From NCBI GenBank assembly GCA_016929595.1, contig JAFGIN010000117.1, positions 1 to 64,000 of the forward strand: 64,000 bases of DNA. The letters run 5' to 3'. Both the position numbers and the translations under genes were made by a program. Below, in pieces: positions 1 to 8,657 of the stretch. A model generated the notes under the pieces. It was given only the letters and a program-made list of their open reading frames with translations. It had not been told where the DNA came from and ran no database searches. Position 1 is the stretch's first letter; the number at the start of each line of letters is the position of its first letter. The DNA comes from Chitinispirillaceae bacterium. Its GTDB lineage: Bacteria > Fibrobacterota > Chitinivibrionia > Chitinivibrionales > Chitinispirillaceae.

Positions 1-38
1 ATGTAATCGCTGTTTTATCATTTTTTAAAGTATATTTA

Positions 39-80
39 AAAATCTAAAATTGTCTGTTCAAAATCTAAAATTGTCTGTTC
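39..80. repeat. 21-bp perfect tandem duplication
   Basis: Two adjacent identical 21-bp copies, at 39-59 and 60-80, each reading AAAATCTAAAATTGTCTGTTC. The reverse-strand solute-binding gene fragment ends in this duplication: its TGA stop lies at the junction of the two copies. Removing one copy would still meet a TAA four codons later, so the duplication is not the only cause of the truncation. Confidence 0.9.
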
Positions 81-375
81 GGTTATACCTGGTCATATTT
101 GGAATCAGATCGATATCCCCGTCTTCAAGCATTTTCTGAGCCCTGCTTATCGGAAGCGGGCCAAATGCCTCAATTTCCACATCCATCTTTGGTGCGATAT
201 GTTTTTTCCAGAACTCCACCGCCACACCGGCGGTTCGCCTGTCCTCTCCGGCTTCCATCATGAACGGCGGAAGCGTGAATGTACCGATTCTCACAGTATC
301 CCTTCCGGCTGCGGTATAACAGAATATCAGGAGAAATGCCAAAAGACCTGTATATCTTCTCTCCATAATCAGCAC
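58..375 (-). pseudogene. Truncated periplasmic solute-binding protein (SBP_bac_3-like)
   Basis: This 105-residue product begins with a signal peptide (hydrophobic residues about 9-22, then TAAGRD) and continues with an extracellular solute-binding family 3 start: VRIGTFTLPPFM, a VEFWKK helix and a DIDLIPNMTR segment. Proteins of this family are normally about 230-280 residues, bind amino acids or similar small ligands in the periplasm, and feed ABC transporters or sensor kinases. Here the reading frame stops just after the first half of lobe 1, inside a 21-bp tandem duplication. No ABC permease or ATPase lies nearby; a sensor kinase starts 537 bp away on the other strand. It is probably a decayed gene rather than a functional short protein. 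The start could be the ATG at 375 or the ATG at 366 (MERRYTG). Confidence 0.6.
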
Positions 376-911
376 TTTCTATAAACGCGGGTACCCGATT
401 TTTCACTAAAGCCACAGATGCACATACACTCCTGCCGGTTTCACTCACCATTGTAAATGTTATAGTCTGCGGTAAGAAAGTAATCAGGAGCAATTGCCTC
501 TGTCGTCTAGATAGTATAGTAGTATAGTAGTATAGTAGTATATCATTCTTCAGACAACGATGCAATATGAAAATGAGACTGCAGGGTGAAGGACTTACAA
601 TGACTTACGAGGTAACGGCATGATGCGGTACGACGATCCATCATTTTTAGATTGACATGCTCCCATACCGTACGATACTATCTATGATGCTGTTTGAGGA
701 CGTGTCCGGTAAAAAGCTCCGTTGTAGATGAGTGCATACCAAAAACAGAAAGATCTCACTGGTGCAAATCTTCAGTTTCAACAATATACAAGGTATAATC
801 CTTCGCCTGTGATTATACCCATGAGCATAACCAGCTGATGCATTAATAAGCATCACAGGAAATTAGTATGTGCCTGGTATGATCTGCTCATTAATGAAAG
901 TACGATGATGT
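376..911. other. Intergenic region with an 8-bp microsatellite
   Basis: There is no convincing gene in these 536 bases between the solute-binding fragment and the divergent sensor kinase. Short open frames on the minus strand overlap the fragment out of frame or have no recognisable protein character. The only structured element is the AT-rich octamer repeat near 511-542. Promoters for both flanking genes presumably lie here, but none is clear enough to call. Confidence 0.5.
511..542. repeat. Short tandem repeat, period 8 (TAGTATAG)
   Basis: About four uninterrupted copies of an 8-bp unit (AGTATAGT in one phase) run from 511 to about 542. The tract lies about 135 bp upstream of the start of the truncated solute-binding gene and about 370 bp upstream of the sensor kinase. 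Octamer tracts can change copy number by slippage, but no function is visible here. Confidence 0.8.
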
Positions 912-2759
912 ATGGGAAAAAAAGAGTTTACCATATATGAACGTGTCATTCTGGTTCAGCTTGTGGTAATAGTGCTGATAATGGCTGTCAATGTTTTTAT
1001 CACCTACAGAATCAACTGGTCAAGAGAAATCAGTCGTATGACCATGGAGATCGGACAGGTGTCGCGCAGGTTATCCTCTCAGATATCGATTCCCTTCTGG
1101 ATTCTCAACGAGAATGAAACACAGAAAATTTTACTTCAGGAGATAAAAAACCCTTACCTCGCCGGTATTGCCATTATGCAGGACGAAGTACTCTGGACAG
1201 GGGTAACAGTAAATCAGGAGGGGACCGTCAAGGAATTGAGTGGTGCGGAAAAAAATGTACCAGTCACCTTTTACGGTACAGAGATGCCCCCGATCAAAGT
1301 TTTCCATACTGACAACCGTGGAAAAGCCTGGGAACTTGGTGATCTAGTTTTATATACGACTGATACTCCGGTAAAAAAAATAGTTGCATCACTTCTCTGG
1401 CAGGCAGTTATTCAGACGATTGCACTTATTATCGGATTGAACATCCTTACCATCGTACTTCTCTATATGTTTTTGAACAAGCCTCTCAAACAGATCACCA
1501 ATACCGCCCGCAGGATCGGTGATGGAGAGATCGATCTGCAGGTAGAGGTGACCGGAACACGTGAAATCAAGACCCTTGCAACTGCGTTTAACAAAATGAC
1601 ATCCCGTCTTCGTGAGAGCATCGCTGAACTTGACCGGTATTTCACCAATTCACTCGATCTTTTATGTATTGCCGACACGAAAGGGGTTTTCCGCAAGCTT
1701 AATATGGAGTGGGAATCCACGCTCGGATATTCCATTGCAGATCTGATCGGACGCAGTTTTCTTGATTTTGTACACAACGAAGACATTGATCGGACGCTCG
1801 CGGAGCTTCAGAATCTCGACAAGAATGAATCACCACACAATTTTGTCAACCGTTTTCGTCAAAAAGATGGAACATACCGCTGGCTGGAATGGAGATCGTT
1901 TCCCTATGGAAATATCATTTACGCCGTTGCGCGCGATATTACCGCACGTGTATGGAACGAAAATGAGATGCGCCAGATGAATGAGGAGCTTGAGCAAAAA
2001 GTCACACGACGCACCGAAAGCCTTTTGATGATCAACAGGGAGCTTGAATCTTTTTCCTACTCGGTATCCCACGACCTGCGCTCACCGCTCAGGCACATCA
2101 TCGGATTTATCAATCTTCTTGAATCGGAATGCAGACCGGTACTTTCTGACAAAGGAAAACATTATCTTGACGTCATCGCCAACTCATCAAAGAAAATGGG
2201 GCTTCTTATCGATCAGTTACTGGAGCTCTCCCGAACCGGAAGACTGGAGCTGAAAAAAACACGCGTCGACATGAATGCGCTTGTCAGGGAGGTACTTAAT
2301 GAATTGAGTGATGTAACATCAAAACGGACTATTTCATGGGTAATCGATGATCTTCCCGAAACGAGTGCCGACCCCCTCATGCTTCAGGCGGTATTGACCA
2401 ATCTTATCGGAAACGCTCTTAAATTCACCAGAACAGGGGAAAATGCCCGGATACAGATAAGTTCGCTTCCCGGAGACAACAAAAATCAAACGGTATATTT
2501 CGTCAAAGATAACGGCGTCGGATTTGACATGAAATACCAGGACAAACTTTTTGGAGTCTTTCAGCGCCTGCACAGTTCTGATAATTTCGAGGGCACCGGC
2601 ATCGGCCTTGCCAATGTACATCGTATCATCAGCCGACATGGCGGAAAGGTATGGGCAGAGGGAGAAATCGACAACGGAGCAACATTTTACTTTTCACTGC
2701 TTAACGAATCAAAAACCGACACGGATTTTACACTTCAAAGGGATAACAGCCATGAATGA
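912..2759 (+). CDS. Membrane sensor histidine kinase (HAMP-PAS-HisKA-HATPase)
   Basis: A 615-residue inner-membrane histidine kinase. Membrane segments lie at about residues 12-32 and 163-188 and enclose a periplasmic sensor region of about 130 residues. A HAMP linker (about 187-240), a PAS domain (about 241-345), a HisKA dimerisation helix with the phospho-accepting His387 in SVSHDLRSPLRH, and a HATPase domain follow. In the HATPase domain the N box is NLIGNALKF near residue 500, and G boxes DNGVGFD and GTGIGLANV are visible. The kinase core resembles the Cph1/phytochrome-type group that pairs with Rcp1-like receivers. The next gene is exactly such a receiver and overlaps this gene by 8 bp, which argues for a cognate pair. 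The signal sensed is unknown. The ribosome site before the ATG at 912 is weak. Confidence 0.9.
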   Translation: MGKKEFTIYERVILVQLVVIVLIMAVNVFITYRINWSREISRMTMEIGQVSRRLSSQISIPFWILNENETQKILLQEIKNPYLAGIAIMQDEVLWTGVTVNQEGTVKELSGAEKNVPVTFYGTEMPPIKVFHTDNRGKAWELGDLVLYTTDTPVKKIVASLLWQAVIQTIALIIGLNILTIVLLYMFLNKPLKQITNTARRIGDGEIDLQVEVTGTREIKTLATAFNKMTSRLRESIAELDRYFTNSLDLLCIADTKGVFRKLNMEWESTLGYSIADLIGRSFLDFVHNEDIDRTLAELQNLDKNESPHNFVNRFRQKDGTYRWLEWRSFPYGNIIYAVARDITARVWNENEMRQMNEELEQKVTRRTESLLMINRELESFSYSVSHDLRSPLRHIIGFINLLESECRPVLSDKGKHYLDVIANSSKKMGLLIDQLLELSRTGRLELKKTRVDMNALVREVLNELSDVTSKRTISWVIDDLPETSADPLMLQAVLTNLIGNALKFTRTGENARIQISSLPGDNKNQTVYFVKDNGVGFDMKYQDKLFGVFQRLHSSDNFEGTGIGLANVHRIISRHGGKVWAEGEIDNGATFYFSLLNESKTDTDFTLQRDNSHE

Positions 2760-3207
2760 ATTGAAAGAGATCCTGCTTGCAGAAGATGACCCTAATGATG
2801 TTGAATTGACACTAAACGCCCTGGAAGATTATAATCTGTCTAATAGTGTGCAGGTTGTTCACAATGGTGAAGAAGCAATCGATTATCTTCACCGCCATGG
2901 AGCATTCAGTACCATTCCTTCGGGAAATCCCGCACTCATACTGCTGGATCTCAAGATGCCGAAAGTTGACGGTCTGGAAGTACTCCGCCATATCAAATCA
3001 GACGCCGACCTGCAAAATATTCCAACTGTCATGCTTACTTCATCGCGTGAAGAAAAAGATATTATCGAAAGCTACAAACTGGGAGTAAACGCATATGTGG
3101 TAAAACCTGTTGATTTTCAGCAATTCATCGATGCGGTAAAAAAACTCGGACTTTTCTGGGCACTGTACAACGAACCGCCGCCTGGAAGCATCAGAAAATA
3201 CAGATGA
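2752..3207 (+). CDS. Single-domain response regulator, Rcp1-like
   Basis: A 151-residue stand-alone receiver with no output domain. The acidic pocket is in AEDDPND (residues 10-16), the phospho-acceptor is Asp66 in LLDLKMP, a switch Thr/Ser lies in VMLTSSRE, and Lys118 is in VVKPVDF. The long loop between beta 2 and beta 3 is typical of the Rcp1 group that serves phytochrome-like kinases. The start at 2752 overlaps the 3' end of the kinase gene (stop at 2757-2759), so the two are translationally coupled. A longer in-frame extension upstream runs inside the kinase gene and is not used. The regulator probably takes phosphate from the upstream kinase and signals by protein contact. Confidence 0.92.
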   Translation: MNELKEILLAEDDPNDVELTLNALEDYNLSNSVQVVHNGEEAIDYLHRHGAFSTIPSGNPALILLDLKMPKVDGLEVLRHIKSDADLQNIPTVMLTSSREEKDIIESYKLGVNAYVVKPVDFQQFIDAVKKLGLFWALYNEPPPGSIRKYR

Positions 3208-3214
3208 GAACACT

Positions 3215-5191
3215 ATGAATATCAGTAAAAATAATCCCATACGGATTCTTCATCTTGAAGATGATCCCAATGATGCCGAACTGATCGGTGCGACGCTTGT
3301 GGCCGATGGTCTCTCATGTGACATTACATGTGTTGATAATAAGGACTTCTTTATTAACAAACTTTCAAGCGGCCACTACGATCTCATCCTTTCCGATTAC
3401 TCGCTCCCGCAGTTTGACGGACTCTCTGCGCTTGCGATTGCCCGAAAACATAATCCAGATATACCGTTCATTCTGCTGTCGGGTATGTTTGGCGAAGAAA
3501 TGGCTACTGACAGCATCAAGGCTGGTGCGACCGATTATGTCCTGAAACAACGGCTCGCACGACTTGTTCCTTCAGTCAAAAGAGCGCTGAGAGAGATGGA
3601 TGAAAAAAATCAGCGGCTCAGAGCCGAGGAAGCACTGAGGGAAAGCGAGGAGAAATACAGAAACCTTGTTGACAATCTTGACATAGGCGTAAGTCTGTTC
3701 AGTCCCGATGGGAATATTATCACCTGCAATCATCAGATCAGTAAATGGTTTCCAGACATTGACATTAAAGACCCACTGAAGACAAACCCGGCATATCAGG
3801 TATTCTCCTCTTCGTACCAGTTACATAAGTGTATCGAAAATCCCCCGGGAGCCAGAGTAATGGCCGACGGAGGGAAACATGAATATGTAAGGGAACTGTT
3901 AATAGGAGACAACATCAGATTTTTCAGAATGATGGCAACCCCTGTCCGGGATTCAAAAGGAAGTATCACCGGAATCATAGAAATAATGGAAGATGTTACC
4001 GATAAAATCAATACAGAAAAAGAGAAAAAAGAACTTGAAGAACGACTCCAGCAGGCGCAGAAAATGGAAGCTATCGGCACTCTTGCAGGGGGTATCGCGC
4101 ACGATCTGAATAACATTCTTTCGCCGATAATGATCTATACGGATATGGTAATGATGGATATGCTGCCGGGCAGCATACAGGAAAGCTGCCTTAAGGAAAT
4201 TTTCAAGGCCACAGAAAGGGCGCGCGACCTTATCCGGCAGATACTGACATTCAGCCATCAGAAACAGAAAGAGATAAAACCGGTTGTAGTCGGTGACATT
4301 GTCAAAGAAGCACTGAAACTACTCAGACCATCAACGCCATCAACTATTGAAATACGATTTAGTAATGATTCCGATTCTGACAACATTTTCGCGGACCCCA
4401 CACAGATTCATCAGATAATCATTAATCTGTGCACCAATGCAGTATATGCGATGAAAGAAAAGGGTGGGCTGATCGAAATATTCCTGAGCACGGTTATTAT
4501 CGATAATGACTCATCTGTAAAATGTAATAACCTTAAACCCGGCCACTACAAGAAGCTATGCATTCGCGACAACGGAACCGGTATGGATCAAAATCTTCAG
4601 AAACGTATTTTTGAACCCTATTTCACCACCAAGAAAATCGGTGAGGGTACGGGTCTGGGGCTTGCTGTCATTCACGGTATCATAAAAAGTTACAATGGCG
4701 AAATCACGGTGGAAAGTGAACCGGGAAAAGGAACCACTTTTTGTGTTTACCTGCCCAGAACCAAAGATGTTCTTCCATCGACCTTACCAGATAACAACGC
4801 TTTCCAGAAGGGAAGCGGTCGCCTGCTTCTGGTCGACGATGAAAAAACAATTGTTGACTCGATGCGTATTTCACTCGAAAGACTGGGGTATACTGTAACA
4901 GCGACAACAGACAGCAGAGAATGCCTCACTCTTTTTTCACAGGATCCCGGAAAGTTTGACCTGGTAATAACGGACATGACTATGCCCGGCCTTACCGGAA
5001 AGGATCTTATAGCACAACTCCAGTCTCTGCGCCCCGATATTCCTATACTTCTATGTACCGGTTACAACGAAATTATCGACGCGACCATAGCCCGAAAGAT
5101 CGGAGTCGCGGCCTATATGCAAAAACCGTTATCAGTTCATGAGATTGCCACAAAAATTCATGAGATTATAGAAAATCGACAGCCTGAGTAG
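3215..5191 (+). CDS. Hybrid signalling protein REC-PAS-HisKA-HATPase-REC
   Basis: A soluble 658-residue hybrid kinase. The N-terminal receiver (about 8-125) has Asp61 and Lys111. A PAS domain spans about 143-265. The HisKA helix carries His296 in GGIAHDLNNILSP. The HATPase domain (about 390-515) has the motifs NLCTNAVYAM, DNGTGMD and GEGTGLGLAV. The C-terminal receiver (about 535-645) has Asp587 and Lys637. There is no membrane segment, so input probably comes through the N-terminal receiver and PAS domain. It begins 7 bp after the Rcp1-like gene, and the three genes look like one operon and phosphorelay. The HisKA/HATPase type is the NtrB/CckA-like class, unlike the kinase encoded first. No DNA-binding output is encoded nearby, so the final target is unknown. 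Confidence 0.92.
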   Translation: MNISKNNPIRILHLEDDPNDAELIGATLVADGLSCDITCVDNKDFFINKLSSGHYDLILSDYSLPQFDGLSALAIARKHNPDIPFILLSGMFGEEMATDSIKAGATDYVLKQRLARLVPSVKRALREMDEKNQRLRAEEALRESEEKYRNLVDNLDIGVSLFSPDGNIITCNHQISKWFPDIDIKDPLKTNPAYQVFSSSYQLHKCIENPPGARVMADGGKHEYVRELLIGDNIRFFRMMATPVRDSKGSITGIIEIMEDVTDKINTEKEKKELEERLQQAQKMEAIGTLAGGIAHDLNNILSPIMIYTDMVMMDMLPGSIQESCLKEIFKATERARDLIRQILTFSHQKQKEIKPVVVGDIVKEALKLLRPSTPSTIEIRFSNDSDSDNIFADPTQIHQIIINLCTNAVYAMKEKGGLIEIFLSTVIIDNDSSVKCNNLKPGHYKKLCIRDNGTGMDQNLQKRIFEPYFTTKKIGEGTGLGLAVIHGIIKSYNGEITVESEPGKGTTFCVYLPRTKDVLPSTLPDNNAFQKGSGRLLLVDDEKTIVDSMRISLERLGYTVTATTDSRECLTLFSQDPGKFDLVITDMTMPGLTGKDLIAQLQSLRPDIPILLCTGYNEIIDATIARKIGVAAYMQKPLSVHEIATKIHEIIENRQPE

Positions 5192-5220
5192 CACAAAGTA
5201 ATAAGATGAAAGAGGTTGGC

Positions 5221-5349
5221 ATGAAAAAGTTTTACGTCTCTTTTTTATTAATCGTCACCTGCTTTTTCACAAAGAGTACTGCAGCCCCGTCACAAACTGC
5301 CGACACATCTTATTTTCCCAGCACCGGAAACAGGCATTCTGCGCTGTGA
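5221..5349 (+). CDS. Short signal-peptide protein, possibly a gene remnant
   Basis: A 42-residue frame that starts MKKFYVSFLLIVTCFF and ends in a probable signal peptidase site around TAAPS, followed by about 20 polar residues. A good ribosome site (AAAGAGG) lies at the right distance before the ATG. It follows the hybrid kinase gene by 29 bp and could belong to the same transcript. The mature part would be only about 20 residues. The frame may be a tiny exported peptide, or the surviving 5' end of a larger secreted-protein gene lost by deletion. No family is recognised. Confidence 0.45.
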   Translation: MKKFYVSFLLIVTCFFTKSTAAPSQTADTSYFPSTGNRHSAL

Positions 5350-5620
5350 AGTTATCCGTATTCGTAGTGTATCCTGGCGCTGACTTCAGATTTCAGAGAA
5401 TCGACATAAAGTAAAGTTTCATTGTAAAACATCGAAACCATTTTTAAAATAAACAAAATGCCTGTTCACTGGTATTGCTGCAAAGCCATAAATGATATTA
5501 AACTATCAGTCCATCGTTTCGACTTACGCTCGACGACCACAAGCGACTGTTCGCTTTGAATGCGGAAGATTGGTAATAAACGCATATAAACGGAAACGAC
5601 CTTTGAGAAAGATTTTTACA
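5350..5620 (+). other. Intergenic leader before the secreted-protein gene
   Basis: These 271 bases lie between the signal-peptide stub and the ATG at 5621. An open frame continues upstream to 5492, but its 43 extra codons encode an Arg-rich stretch with no signal-peptide character, so it is treated as untranslated. No hairpin terminator or other structure is evident. Confidence 0.4.
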
Positions 5621-6673
5621 ATGATCCACAACACCCTACTTTTCACCGGAATACTACTCACTTCAGTACTCCACGCACAGACATTATTAAATGGTGTCGA
5701 TACATTCGGGATTGTAAAATTTTACCCTTCAAAACCGGGGACGATCGAATGGAATTCAGCTCACTGGAATAACGGGATCGAACGAACAGTAAAATACTCT
5801 CGGGATGAATCCGATCCAACGGACTGGACTGAAGATCACAGTGCATCAACAAGCGGGTTCAATATTGACGGAAAAGGAGTAATGAATATGAGTGGCGGAG
5901 GGCCACGATTTCACATCAACAGCCTCAGAATAACAAAATGCGCTGGTCAATTTTTTCTCAATACGGAATTTACAGGATATTATCGCCGTGTCGGAAACAG
6001 CGGTGCCGATTACGGTGGGATGGTCGTCGGGGTACGGAGCGCCCCTCTGGGGCACGCATCAAGTGGTGGAGATGATTGTGATGCGACAACTTATTATGCC
6101 CGATTCCGCCACGATGGTAAATGGGATTTTGAAAAGGAACTCAAGCATCCGACAAGTGAATACCGTAGCAGTAGCGGCATACATACTCATGGAATACTCT
6201 GGAATGGTCAGCCTCTCCCCGAGAACCGGTGGATTGGAATGAAATACCTTGTCTATAATGTGGAGAATAATACAAACGTCAAACTTGAATTATACATTGA
6301 CAGTATCTCCGGTGGAACAGCAAAGGGTGGCGGAACCTGGGAAAAAGTTGGTGAGGTTATCGACGGTGGCGACTGGCCTGCCGCATCATCACTTATTACA
6401 GGTTGCTCCTATAGCGACCCGAAACTTGTGATAACCGAAGGTCACGGAACTATTTTAATGCGAACTGATGGAGATGGTGCTGAGTATAAAATGGTTAGCA
6501 TAAGAGAAATTGTAACCGGTGGAACAGCAGTGCAAAAAAAACTTCCTTTTTCCAGGGACTATTCTTCAAGTAACCAGACAAAAGAGTCGATCCGTCATAC
6601 ACTTCTTGGGCAAAAGGTAAGTACAAACAAAACGGCAAAGGGTAGAATCATTGGCAGCGTTCAGGAGAGATAG
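5621..6673 (+). CDS. Secreted protein of unknown function, possible lectin/jelly-roll fold
   Basis: A 350-residue exported protein. The start at 5621 is chosen because it opens a clear signal peptide (MIHNTLLFTGILLTSVLHAQ) and has GAGAAAG upstream. The mature part is rich in Gly, Trp, Tyr and beta-prone stretches, for example GTIEWNSAHWNNG, ARFRHDGKWDFEKE and ENRWIGMKYLVYN. This composition resembles concanavalin-like polysaccharide-binding or lyase domains, but I cannot name the family. The C-terminus (RHTLLGQKV and onward) resembles the short beta-strand tails on secreted enzymes of Bacteroidota and Fibrobacterota that serve as sorting or anchoring modules; that is inference. The gene stands alone and its 3' end overlaps the convergent acetyltransferase gene by 13 bp. 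Confidence 0.7.
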   Translation: MIHNTLLFTGILLTSVLHAQTLLNGVDTFGIVKFYPSKPGTIEWNSAHWNNGIERTVKYSRDESDPTDWTEDHSASTSGFNIDGKGVMNMSGGGPRFHINSLRITKCAGQFFLNTEFTGYYRRVGNSGADYGGMVVGVRSAPLGHASSGGDDCDATTYYARFRHDGKWDFEKELKHPTSEYRSSSGIHTHGILWNGQPLPENRWIGMKYLVYNVENNTNVKLELYIDSISGGTAKGGGTWEKVGEVIDGGDWPAASSLITGCSYSDPKLVITEGHGTILMRTDGDGAEYKMVSIREIVTGGTAVQKKLPFSRDYSSSNQTKESIRHTLLGQKVSTNKTAKGRIIGSVQER

Positions 6674-7182
6674 TGATCTTTCTGTATAATATATACTCCG
6701 TGAGGCAGCTCCCAGCGAATTACATTTTTTTCAAAGTGTAACCCGTTTCTCAATGCAACATTTACAGAGCCACTGTTTTGGGGACGAATCAGTGAAATGA
6801 TCCGATTGAACCCTTTTACATCAAATCCATATCTGATACACGCATCTGCAGCTTCAGTAGCGTATCCATTGCCCCAGAATTTATTAAGCAGGCCATATCC
6901 CACTTCGATCTCATCTGTTCCGTCAACATCCTGCTGCAGTATCAGACCACAGTATCCCACTATTTCCCTGTCGGACTTTCGAACGACAGAATAGAAACTT
7001 ATTCCATCCTCTTTGAGCCTTTCCTTAATACGAATCATCCATTCTCTTACAGCGGCCTCATTTTTTGTTGACGGAAAGTATCTCATTGCCACAGGGTCTG
7101 AAAACAGTGATAGAAAGGTATCCAGGTCACTATCCTGCATAGGCCTCAGAATAAGCCTTTGGGTTTCAATAATTCCTTTCAT
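6661..7182 (-). CDS. GNAT family N-acetyltransferase (RimJ/RimL-like)
   Basis: A 173-residue acetyltransferase of the RimJ/RimL group, which moves acetyl from acetyl-CoA to protein N-termini or small amines. The start TQRLILRPMQDSDLD is typical. The acetyl-CoA binding loop region is GYGLLNKFWGNGYATEA, followed by the NxxS/N segment RPQNSGSVNVALRNG near the C-terminus. Its ATG overlaps the TGA of the upstream Cache-like gene by 4 bp, so it is the last gene of a coupled rlmM - Cache-like protein - acetyltransferase operon. The substrate cannot be predicted. Confidence 0.88.
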   Translation of the reverse strand: MKGIIETQRLILRPMQDSDLDTFLSLFSDPVAMRYFPSTKNEAAVREWMIRIKERLKEDGISFYSVVRKSDREIVGYCGLILQQDVDGTDEIEVGYGLLNKFWGNGYATEAADACIRYGFDVKGFNRIISLIRPQNSGSVNVALRNGLHFEKNVIRWELPHGVYIIQKDHYLS

Positions 7183-8657
7183 AACCCAGTCCCATCAGGA
7201 GCCTGAGCGGCAGCATTATCTTTAAATGAGGCAATCTCTTTTGAAATGCGCTGCGCTTCATTTCTGATCCGCATCACCTCAGGATCATTGACATTTTCAA
7301 GTTTCCCGACCCTATCTGAAAGTTCCTGCAGCGATTGCGACAATCGGGATGATTCACAGGTTACCCAATGCATAATCTGCCCATGGATTTCTCTGTATAG
7401 TTCCTTTCGAAGTGTATCATCAGTCATTAATATTTCCGGGGACGAAGTAGAGATTGTGTCAGATGCAGCAGCACTGTCAGAAATAATTGCTTTAATTTTT
7501 TCACAGGTTTCCCGGGCCAGATGGTGCTCAGTCACGTCGTTTACTTCTTCCACATGCGCAGTATCATTGCCTTTATCATTCTCATTATCTACAGTACCAG
7601 ATGAAGGTTCCTGCTCTACCGGATTATCATGAGTGTCCTCAGTTCTCTGAGCTGCACCTGATATATCAGTGGTAAGAGCATCATCTGTTTTGTCGCATTG
7701 TTCATACTTTTCAGGAACTGGTTGTGGTACCGATGCATTGTTCTTTCTTAAAACAGCTTTAATTAAAAGAGTGCCTGAAATAATTACACCGAACAATACA
7801 ATGTAAGTAAGAAAATTCAAACCTTTTTTCCCCTTTTTATCAACATAGTCAACCGTCTGGACAGTATTTTCTTTCCCCTTAGCCACACCCTCATCCTTCT
7901 CAACCTCACTGCCGCTCTCCCTGGTCTTTTTTTCCTCTATCTCCTGATCCGAAGTAACACTTCCGGACTGAGCTGTTGATTCACTTTCAAGTTTCTTATT
8001 ACTGGATTCCCGGGCCTGATTTCCAGCAGCTGCATCTCCTGAGCGCAATATAATTCTTGAGCTGTCCGGAAGAGTCAGATTGGCCTCTTTAGTAAACATA
8101 TAACGGTCATTTCCACAGCGGAACAGGAGGGTTTCATTATAAAAGGCAGCAAAATGAACCGAATGATCTTTACAAATTTCAGAGCATACCGAACTGGCAT
8201 CAATTTTAACAGAAAGTACTCCGCCAAAAACGCCCGAAGCAGTCTGCACCGGCCAGGCCCAGAATAGAAGTGGATTTGCCCCCCCGGACTCACGGGATGT
8301 CCCGAAATAAGCCCTGTTATTCTCCTTTACCTCAACAAACCATTTCTGATCGGCAACAGAACGCATCGGCTTTGCTCTACCAGAGAGAGATATCTCATTA
8401 ATTACCATTCCTGTCGAATTGATCCTTAGAATGGTATGTACTCCTTTAATCCTATTCTGCACTTCCGATAATAACATTCTTGCGGAATCTACACTCATTG
8501 AGGAAACCGATGACGAGGCAAGCTTTGATAATTTATAGTAGATTGACGAAAATTCCTTTGACACATCATCAATAGCATTTTCTCCTGCACCGACAAATGA
8601 AGATAACAGGAGTATTGACCATAGTACCAATTGGTATATTTTTGCAGAATTTTTCAT
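7179..8657 (-). CDS. Membrane protein with Cache-like extracytoplasmic sensor domain
   Basis: A 492-residue protein with an N-terminal hydrophobic segment (residues about 8-24, signal peptide or anchor). An extracytoplasmic region follows in which residues about 35-180 look like a Cache sensor: a long helix, then HTILRINSTGMV, a DQKWFVEV segment and GVFGGVLSVKID. Next come a low-complexity charged linker rich in Glu, Ser and Lys (about 210-275), a membrane span (about 281-303), an acidic region, and a C-terminal helical, probably coiled-coil tail of about 100 residues. No kinase, cyclase or methyl-accepting domain is present, so the output is not obvious. The start shares one base with the rlmM stop (TAATG), and the end overlaps the acetyltransferase start by 4 bp. 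Confidence 0.7.
   Translation of the reverse strand: MKNSAKIYQLVLWSILLLSSFVGAGENAIDDVSKEFSSIYYKLSKLASSSVSSMSVDSARMLLSEVQNRIKGVHTILRINSTGMVINEISLSGRAKPMRSVADQKWFVEVKENNRAYFGTSRESGGANPLLFWAWPVQTASGVFGGVLSVKIDASSVCSEICKDHSVHFAAFYNETLLFRCGNDRYMFTKEANLTLPDSSRIILRSGDAAAGNQARESSNKKLESESTAQSGSVTSDQEIEEKKTRESGSEVEKDEGVAKGKENTVQTVDYVDKKGKKGLNFLTYIVLFGVIISGTLLIKAVLRKNNASVPQPVPEKYEQCDKTDDALTTDISGAAQRTEDTHDNPVEQEPSSGTVDNENDKGNDTAHVEEVNDVTEHHLARETCEKIKAIISDSAAASDTISTSSPEILMTDDTLRKELYREIHGQIMHWVTCESSRLSQSLQELSDRVGKLENVNDPEVMRIRNEAQRISKEIASFKDNAAAQAPDGTGL

Noticed and set aside
511-542. CRISPR array
   Set aside because: The repeat is an 8-bp microsatellite without spacers.
170-565. 131-codon minus-strand frame overlapping the solute-binding fragment
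   Set aside because: It overlaps the recognisable protein in another frame, lies over the microsatellite and has no protein-family character.
5492-5620. N-terminal extension of the secreted protein
   Set aside because: It is Arg-rich and removes the signal peptide from the N-terminus.
7246-7632. 128-codon plus-strand frame within the Cache-like gene
   Set aside because: Ser/Thr-rich antisense shadow of a charged minus-strand coding region.
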